In this document: one piece after another, positions 59,511 to 64,000 of the stretch
Numbering within the stretch: position 1 is the first letter of the stretch
Layout: each line of letters opens with the position of its first letter
Assembly (NCBI RefSeq): GCF_018343695.1
Contig: NZ_JAGYPJ010000001.1
Location: 879,001 to 943,000 of the forward strand
Source of the DNA: Lederbergia citrisecunda
Lineage (GTDB): Bacteria > Bacillota > Bacilli > Bacillales > Bacillaceae_C
DNA: 64,000 nucleotides
Direction of reading: 5' to 3'
Position numbers and translations under genes: made by a program
Notes under the pieces: model-generated
Database searches by the model: none
The model's input: the letters and a program-made list of their open reading frames with translations, nothing else
What the model was told of the DNA's origin: nothing

Positions 59511-61097
59511 ATGAAAGAGACAATGAACAAGAGAATAGCTAGTTTAAAAGAATACTGGACAAACCGAACAGGCAATCAGAAATTCATCATACTTGGTTCG
59601 ATTATTACTGCCCTTATTTTAGTGGCTGGCATCTTCTATTTTGCCTCTAAGACTACATTAGTCCCGTTATATACGAACTTATCTCCTTCAGAGACTGGCT
59701 CAATCAAGGAAAGTCTCGATGCAAAAGGAATAAAATCGGAAATCGCAGATGGTGGAAAGACGATTAAGGTACCAGAAGAACAAGTTGATACTTTGTTAGT
59801 AGAGTTAGCAGCCGAGGGGATTCCTAAATCAGGTAATATAGATTATTCCTTTTTCGGCGCAAATGCCGGTTTTGGTATGACAGACAACGAGTTTAATGTA
59901 CTTAAACTAGAGGCTACTCAAACTGAACTAGCTGAATTAATCAAAAGTATTGATGGAATCGAGCAAGCAAAAGTGATGATAAATTTGCCTGAAAAAGGAA
60001 TATTTTTAAGTGATTCAAAAGATCAAGCTTCTGCCTCAATCATATTACATACGAAGCCTGGTCATGAATTCAACGAGAAACAAATTAAATCACTCTATCA
60101 TCTCGTATCAAAAAGCATACCGAACTTACCTGAAGAAAATATTGTGATTCGGAATCAATTCCTTGAATATTTTGATCTGAATAATGAACAGTACGCTGAT
60201 AGTGGATACACACAGCAAATGAAAATAAAAAGTCAAATAGAAAGAGACATTCAGCGCCAAGTTCAAAATATGCTAGGAACATTGATGGGCTTTGATAAAG
60301 TCGTAACATCAGTTACCGCTGATATTGACTTTACACAGGAAAATCGTGAAGAAAACTTGGTTACTCCTGTTGATGAAGAAAATATGCGAGGAATCGCAAT
60401 TAGTGCTCACCGTATTACGGAAACTTTTACCGGTAAAGCCGATCAATCTGGAGGTATTCCGCAAGCTGGAGATACACCTGACGCTGGAACTAGTTATCTA
60501 GCAGGAAGTGACTCCAATGGCGACTATGAAAAAACAGAGGAAACAATTAATAACGAAATTAATAGAATCCGTAAAGAAATAGTGGAAAGTCCTTACAAAA
60601 TCAGAGATCTTGGGGTTCAAGTAATGGTAGAGCCACCGAATCCAGAAGACATCAATTCGTTTCCAGAAGATCGGAAACAGGATATCCGTGAATTACTATC
60701 TACCATTGTAAGGACGTCAATAGATAAGGATACCGGAACGGATTTATCAGATGATGCTATACAAAATAAAGTAGTTGTATCAGTACAACCGTTCAATGGT
60801 AAGGTTGACATTCAAGAATTGCCTAGCCAAAAATTACCATGGTGGATTTACGTAATAGGTGGAGTGTTATTAATCATAATCGGAATTCTTCTATTCTTTA
60901 TGCTACGAGCTAGAAGAAACAACGATGAAGAAGACGAGGATTATGAAGATATGATTGAAGAACCTATTGAAATTCCTGATATACCTGAAGAAGTATTGAC
61001 AGAAGCTGGAATGCGCAAGAAGCAACTAGAAAAATTAGCAAAGGAAAAACCAGACGAGTTTGCAAAATTATTGCGCACATGGTTAGCAGAGGATTAG
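59511..61097 (+). CDS. fliF: Flagellar MS-ring protein FliF
   Basis: A 528-residue membrane protein that forms the MS ring. Two membrane segments flank a large extracytoplasmic ring-building region: residues about 24-45 and about 443-463 (WWIYVIGGVLLIIIGILLF). The C-terminal tail, rich in acidic residues, ends LAKEKPDEFAKLLRTWLAED and binds FliG. ATG follows AAGGGGC. Confidence 0.96.
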   Translation: MKETMNKRIASLKEYWTNRTGNQKFIILGSIITALILVAGIFYFASKTTLVPLYTNLSPSETGSIKESLDAKGIKSEIADGGKTIKVPEEQVDTLLVELAAEGIPKSGNIDYSFFGANAGFGMTDNEFNVLKLEATQTELAELIKSIDGIEQAKVMINLPEKGIFLSDSKDQASASIILHTKPGHEFNEKQIKSLYHLVSKSIPNLPEENIVIRNQFLEYFDLNNEQYADSGYTQQMKIKSQIERDIQRQVQNMLGTLMGFDKVVTSVTADIDFTQENREENLVTPVDEENMRGIAISAHRITETFTGKADQSGGIPQAGDTPDAGTSYLAGSDSNGDYEKTEETINNEINRIRKEIVESPYKIRDLGVQVMVEPPNPEDINSFPEDRKQDIRELLSTIVRTSIDKDTGTDLSDDAIQNKVVVSVQPFNGKVDIQELPSQKLPWWIYVIGGVLLIIIGILLFFMLRARRNNDEEDEDYEDMIEEPIEIPDIPEEVLTEAGMRKKQLEKLAKEKPDEFAKLLRTWLAED

Positions 61098-61109
61098 GAG
61101 GAGTTACCA

Positions 61110-62117
61110 TTGTCTAAAAAAGGATTAACTGGAAAGCAAAAGGCAGCCATTCTCTTAATTTCGCTTGGACCTGATGTGGCGTCATCTGTGTATAAGCATT
61201 TGACAGAAGAAGAAATGGAAAAGTTAACATTAGAAATTTCAAGTGTGAGAAAAGTTGACTCTTCTGCAAAAGAAGAAATAATGGATGAGTTTCATAACAT
61301 TGCTATAGCTCAGGATTATATCACGCAAGGTGGAATTGGTTACGCTAAGACAGTGTTGGAAAAGGCACTTGGCGCTGAACAAGCTATGACCATTATCAAT
61401 AGGCTCACTTCTTCATTACAGGTACGCCCATTTGATTTTGCAAGGAAAGCTGATGCTGGTCAGATTTTAAACTTTATTCAAAATGAACATCCACAAACAA
61501 TCGCACTCATTTTATCTTATTTAGATCCTGAGAAAGCTGGTCAAATATTATCAGAACTTCCTCAAGATAAGCAAACAGATATTGCCAAAAGAATTGCGGT
61601 AATGGATCGTACCTCACCTGAAGTGATCAGTGAGATTGAGAGCATCCTTGAACGTAAATTATCTGCAACTGTTACACAAGATTATACTCAAACAGGTGGA
61701 ATTGAAGCCGTCGTCGATGTTTTAAATGGGGTCGATCGAGCAACAGAAAAAACAATTTTAGATGCACTGGAAATTGAAGATCCTGTTTTAGCAGAAGAAA
61801 TTAAAAAGAGAATGTTTGTATTTGAAGATATTGTTACGCTTGATAATCGATCTATTCAACGGATTATTCGTGAATGTGAAAATGAAGATTTATTACTTGC
61901 ACTTAAGATATCCAGTGATGAAGTAAAAGATGTTATCTACCGAAATATGTCAACACGTATGGTTGAAACGATTAAAGAAGAAATGGAATATATGGGTCCT
62001 GTCAGATTGAGAGATGTCGAAGAGGCACAAACAAAAATAGTTGGCATTATACGTAGGTTAGAGGAATTAGGCGAAATCATCGTTGCACGTGGTGGAGGGG
62101 ACGATATCATTGTCTAG
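61110..62117 (+). CDS. fliG: Flagellar motor switch protein FliG
   Basis: A 335-residue C-ring protein that transmits torque and switching. It has the N-terminal FliF-binding domain (GKQKAAILLISLGPD), the middle EHPQTIALILSYL segment (EHPQ-type motif) and a C-terminal charged torque helix. TTG 61110 follows GGAGGAGTTACC. Its end overlaps fliH by 8 bases. Confidence 0.96.
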   Translation: MSKKGLTGKQKAAILLISLGPDVASSVYKHLTEEEMEKLTLEISSVRKVDSSAKEEIMDEFHNIAIAQDYITQGGIGYAKTVLEKALGAEQAMTIINRLTSSLQVRPFDFARKADAGQILNFIQNEHPQTIALILSYLDPEKAGQILSELPQDKQTDIAKRIAVMDRTSPEVISEIESILERKLSATVTQDYTQTGGIEAVVDVLNGVDRATEKTILDALEIEDPVLAEEIKKRMFVFEDIVTLDNRSIQRIIRECENEDLLLALKISSDEVKDVIYRNMSTRMVETIKEEMEYMGPVRLRDVEEAQTKIVGIIRRLEELGEIIVARGGGDDIIV

Positions 62118-62874
62118 GATTATTAAATATAATTCAGCGCCACTAAGTCAAAATGATTCAAAAGTAATAAAAGTAAGAAGCATCCAATTACCTCTTCAAG
62201 AACATGAAGAGGTTGCAAGTGACATTTTTTTGGAGGAAAAGGAAGAAATCCTTCAAAATGCGGAAAATGAAGCCAATAAAATTGTAGAGAATGCCAGAGC
62301 TGAGGCGAATCAAATACTTAAGCAAATTGAAATGCGCCGTTCAGAATGGGAGCTAGAAGAAAAACAGCTAATAGATGAAGCGTATGAAAAGGGTCTACAA
62401 ATAGGATTAGAGGAAGGTAGACGAAATGGATACGTTGAGTATGAAAATCTCATTGGAAAAGCTAAAGAGGTTGTAAATTCGTCTAAAGAAGCATTTAAAA
62501 CCTATCTTGAAAGCTCTGAAGGTACAATCGTAGATATTGCATTAACATCAGCTGAGCGGATTATTCATACAAGTCTAGAAGACCAAAAAGAGAGATTTAT
62601 TCCTCTCGTTAAAAGGGCACTTAAAGAAGCGAAGGATTTTAAAGAAGTGCAGATACATGTTCATCCTTTGCAATATGAGCTTTTAACTTCTGAAAAAAAC
62701 GAATTGGACGCTATATTTCCACCTGGTACACAATGCTTTATTTATCCTGATGAAGATCTGGGTGAATACTCATGCTTTATAGAATCAGAAAATGGAAGAA
62801 TTGATGCTAGTGTATCAAGTCAGCTTGTTGAATTAAAAAAGAACTTGATGGAACTACTAAAGGGCGATGATTAA
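62110..62874 (+). CDS. fliH: Flagellar export ATPase regulator FliH
   Basis: A 254-residue stator-like protein that binds FliI and links it to the export gate. A long central coiled coil (about 40-125) leads to a C-terminal V/F-type ATPase E-subunit-like domain. TTG 62110 with GTGGAGGGGAC upstream is preferred; in-frame GTG/TTG codons upstream (62083-62092) would extend it within fliG. The stop overlaps the fliI start (TAATG). Confidence 0.9.
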   Translation: MSRIIKYNSAPLSQNDSKVIKVRSIQLPLQEHEEVASDIFLEEKEEILQNAENEANKIVENARAEANQILKQIEMRRSEWELEEKQLIDEAYEKGLQIGLEEGRRNGYVEYENLIGKAKEVVNSSKEAFKTYLESSEGTIVDIALTSAERIIHTSLEDQKERFIPLVKRALKEAKDFKEVQIHVHPLQYELLTSEKNELDAIFPPGTQCFIYPDEDLGEYSCFIESENGRIDASVSSQLVELKKNLMELLKGDD

Positions 62875-64000
62875 TGGAAGCAAAAGATCTAATTCCATAT
62901 ATTAAGAACCTTCCGACATTTCAACGATTTGGTCGGGTTAGTAAAGTTGTTGGATTAATGATTGAATCGCAAGGTCCAGAAAGTTCCATTGGCGATGTCT
63001 GTTTGATTCATGTAGGCGGAAAAGCTCAAAAAAGAAAGATTATGGCAGAGGTAGTGGGCTTTAAAGAACAGCATATCATATTGATGCCATATACAAATAT
63101 ACAAGAAATTGCACCAGGAAGCCTTGTTGAAGCAACGTCAAAACCTTTACAAATCAAGGTTGGCCCTGAATTAATTGGTCGAGTGGTCGATTCATTAGGC
63201 AATCCGATGGATGGATTTCAAATGCCTATCAGTATGAAATCAATCCCGACTGATCGGACTCCCCCAAATCCATTAAGTCGACCACCTGTCTCTGAAAAGC
63301 TAGAAGTAGGAGTTAAGTCAATTGATAGTTTACTTACTGTAGGCAAAGGCCAAAGAATGGGGATATTCGCAGGAAGTGGTGTAGGAAAAAGTACGCTGCT
63401 TGGTATGATTGCAAGGAATACGACCGCTGATATTAATGTTATCGCATTGATTGGAGAACGAGGTAGGGAAGTAAGAGAGTTTATCGACCGCGATCTTGGT
63501 CCTGAAGGATTGAAAAAAACAATTATTGTAGCAGCTACATCAGATATGCCAGCTCTTATGAGAATAAAAGGTGCATTCACAGCAACTGCAATAGCCGAAT
63601 ATTTCCGTGATAAAGGAAATGACGTTATGTTCATGATGGATTCCGTCACTAGGGTTGCAATGGGGCAGAGAGAGGTTGGACTTGCTGTAGGCGAGCCTCC
63701 TGCGACAAAAGGATACACTCCATCCGTATTTTCTATATTACCTCGCCTTTTGGAACGTACTGGAACAAATGAACATGGATCCATTACAGCCTTCTACACT
63801 GTTTTAGTAGATGGAGATGATATGAATGAACCGATTGCTGATGCAGTAAGAGGGATTTTGGATGGACATATTGTATTAGATCGTTCATTAGCTAATAAAG
63901 GACAATATCCTGCAATCAATGTTTTGAAAAGTGTTAGTCGACTGATGAATCATCTTTCTACTAAAGAGCACCGATTAACTGCTGAAAGAATACGGGACTT
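62874..64000 (+). CDS. fliI: Flagellum-specific export ATPase FliI (partial)
   Basis: The first 375 residues of the flagellar type III export ATPase; the gene continues past the window end (usual length about 440). It begins MEAKDLIPYIKNLPTFQRFG. Walker A reads GSGVGKST (167-174); further on are ALIGERGREVREF and the Walker B context DVMFMMDSVTR, with GEPPATKGYTPSVFS. ATG overlaps the fliH stop. Works with FliH, FliJ and FlhA/FlhB. Confidence 0.97.
   Translation, partial: MEAKDLIPYIKNLPTFQRFGRVSKVVGLMIESQGPESSIGDVCLIHVGGKAQKRKIMAEVVGFKEQHIILMPYTNIQEIAPGSLVEATSKPLQIKVGPELIGRVVDSLGNPMDGFQMPISMKSIPTDRTPPNPLSRPPVSEKLEVGVKSIDSLLTVGKGQRMGIFAGSGVGKSTLLGMIARNTTADINVIALIGERGREVREFIDRDLGPEGLKKTIIVAATSDMPALMRIKGAFTATAIAEYFRDKGNDVMFMMDSVTRVAMGQREVGLAVGEPPATKGYTPSVFSILPRLLERTGTNEHGSITAFYTVLVDGDDMNEPIADAVRGILDGHIVLDRSLANKGQYPAINVLKSVSRLMNHLSTKEHRLTAERIRD

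Overview
This window is chromosomal DNA from a low-GC, endospore-forming, flagellated member of the Bacillaceae. The evidence is the conserved Bacillus gene order from rqcH/yloB to the fla/che operon, a 26-residue SpoVM peptide, CodY, FapR and RemA regulators, and strong GGAGG ribosome binding sites with many TTG and GTG starts. The gene order follows that of B. subtilis closely, but the species cannot be named from sequence alone. No rRNA, tRNA, CRISPR array, prophage or intact transposase was seen.

Layout. Positions 1-4.9 kb are accessory: a bacterial nitric-oxide synthase (minus strand) and a sugar-type ABC importer with two permeases and a lipoprotein binding protein. The binding-protein gene is broken by a single frameshift in an A-run, and no ATPase is encoded nearby. 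From 5.3 kb the conserved backbone begins: rqcH (minus), a Ca2+ P-type ATPase, remA-gmk-rpoZ, coaBC-priA-def-fmt-rsmB, prpC-prkC-rsgA-rpe-thiN, spoVM, rpmB (minus), yloU-fakA, sdaAB-sdaAA-recG, fapR-plsX-fabD-fabG-acpP, rnc-smc-ftsY-ylxM-ffh, rpsP-khpA, ylqD-rimM-trmD-rplS, a type I signal peptidase, rbgA-rnhB-ylqG-ylqH, sucCD, dprA-topA, xerC-hslV-hslU-codY, and flgB-flgC-fliE-fliF-fliG-fliH-fliI. fliI runs off the end of the window.

How the genes work together. The blocks cover nucleotide and coenzyme supply, translation initiation and ribosome assembly, signal-recognition-particle targeting, phospholipid precursor synthesis under FapR, chromosome maintenance, TCA-cycle succinyl-CoA synthetase, regulated proteolysis and nutrient sensing, and the flagellar basal body and export ATPase.

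Points that stand out. (1) ylqG and ylqH encode a FliK-like and an FlhB-C-like protein, a soluble mimic of the flagellar substrate-specificity switch outside the flagellar operon; this is the best candidate for an undescribed system. (2) Three RNA-related genes expected from the B. subtilis order (yloC, rlmN, trmFO) are absent from their usual slots. (3) At least seven copies, intact to decayed, of a MITE-like palindromic repeat sit between genes, and two copies of a second structured repeat end just upstream of yloU and smc; the smc copy carries an 11-bp perfect hairpin just after the RNase III gene. (4) A near-canonical FapR operator, an L19 leader and several promoters and terminators can be read directly.
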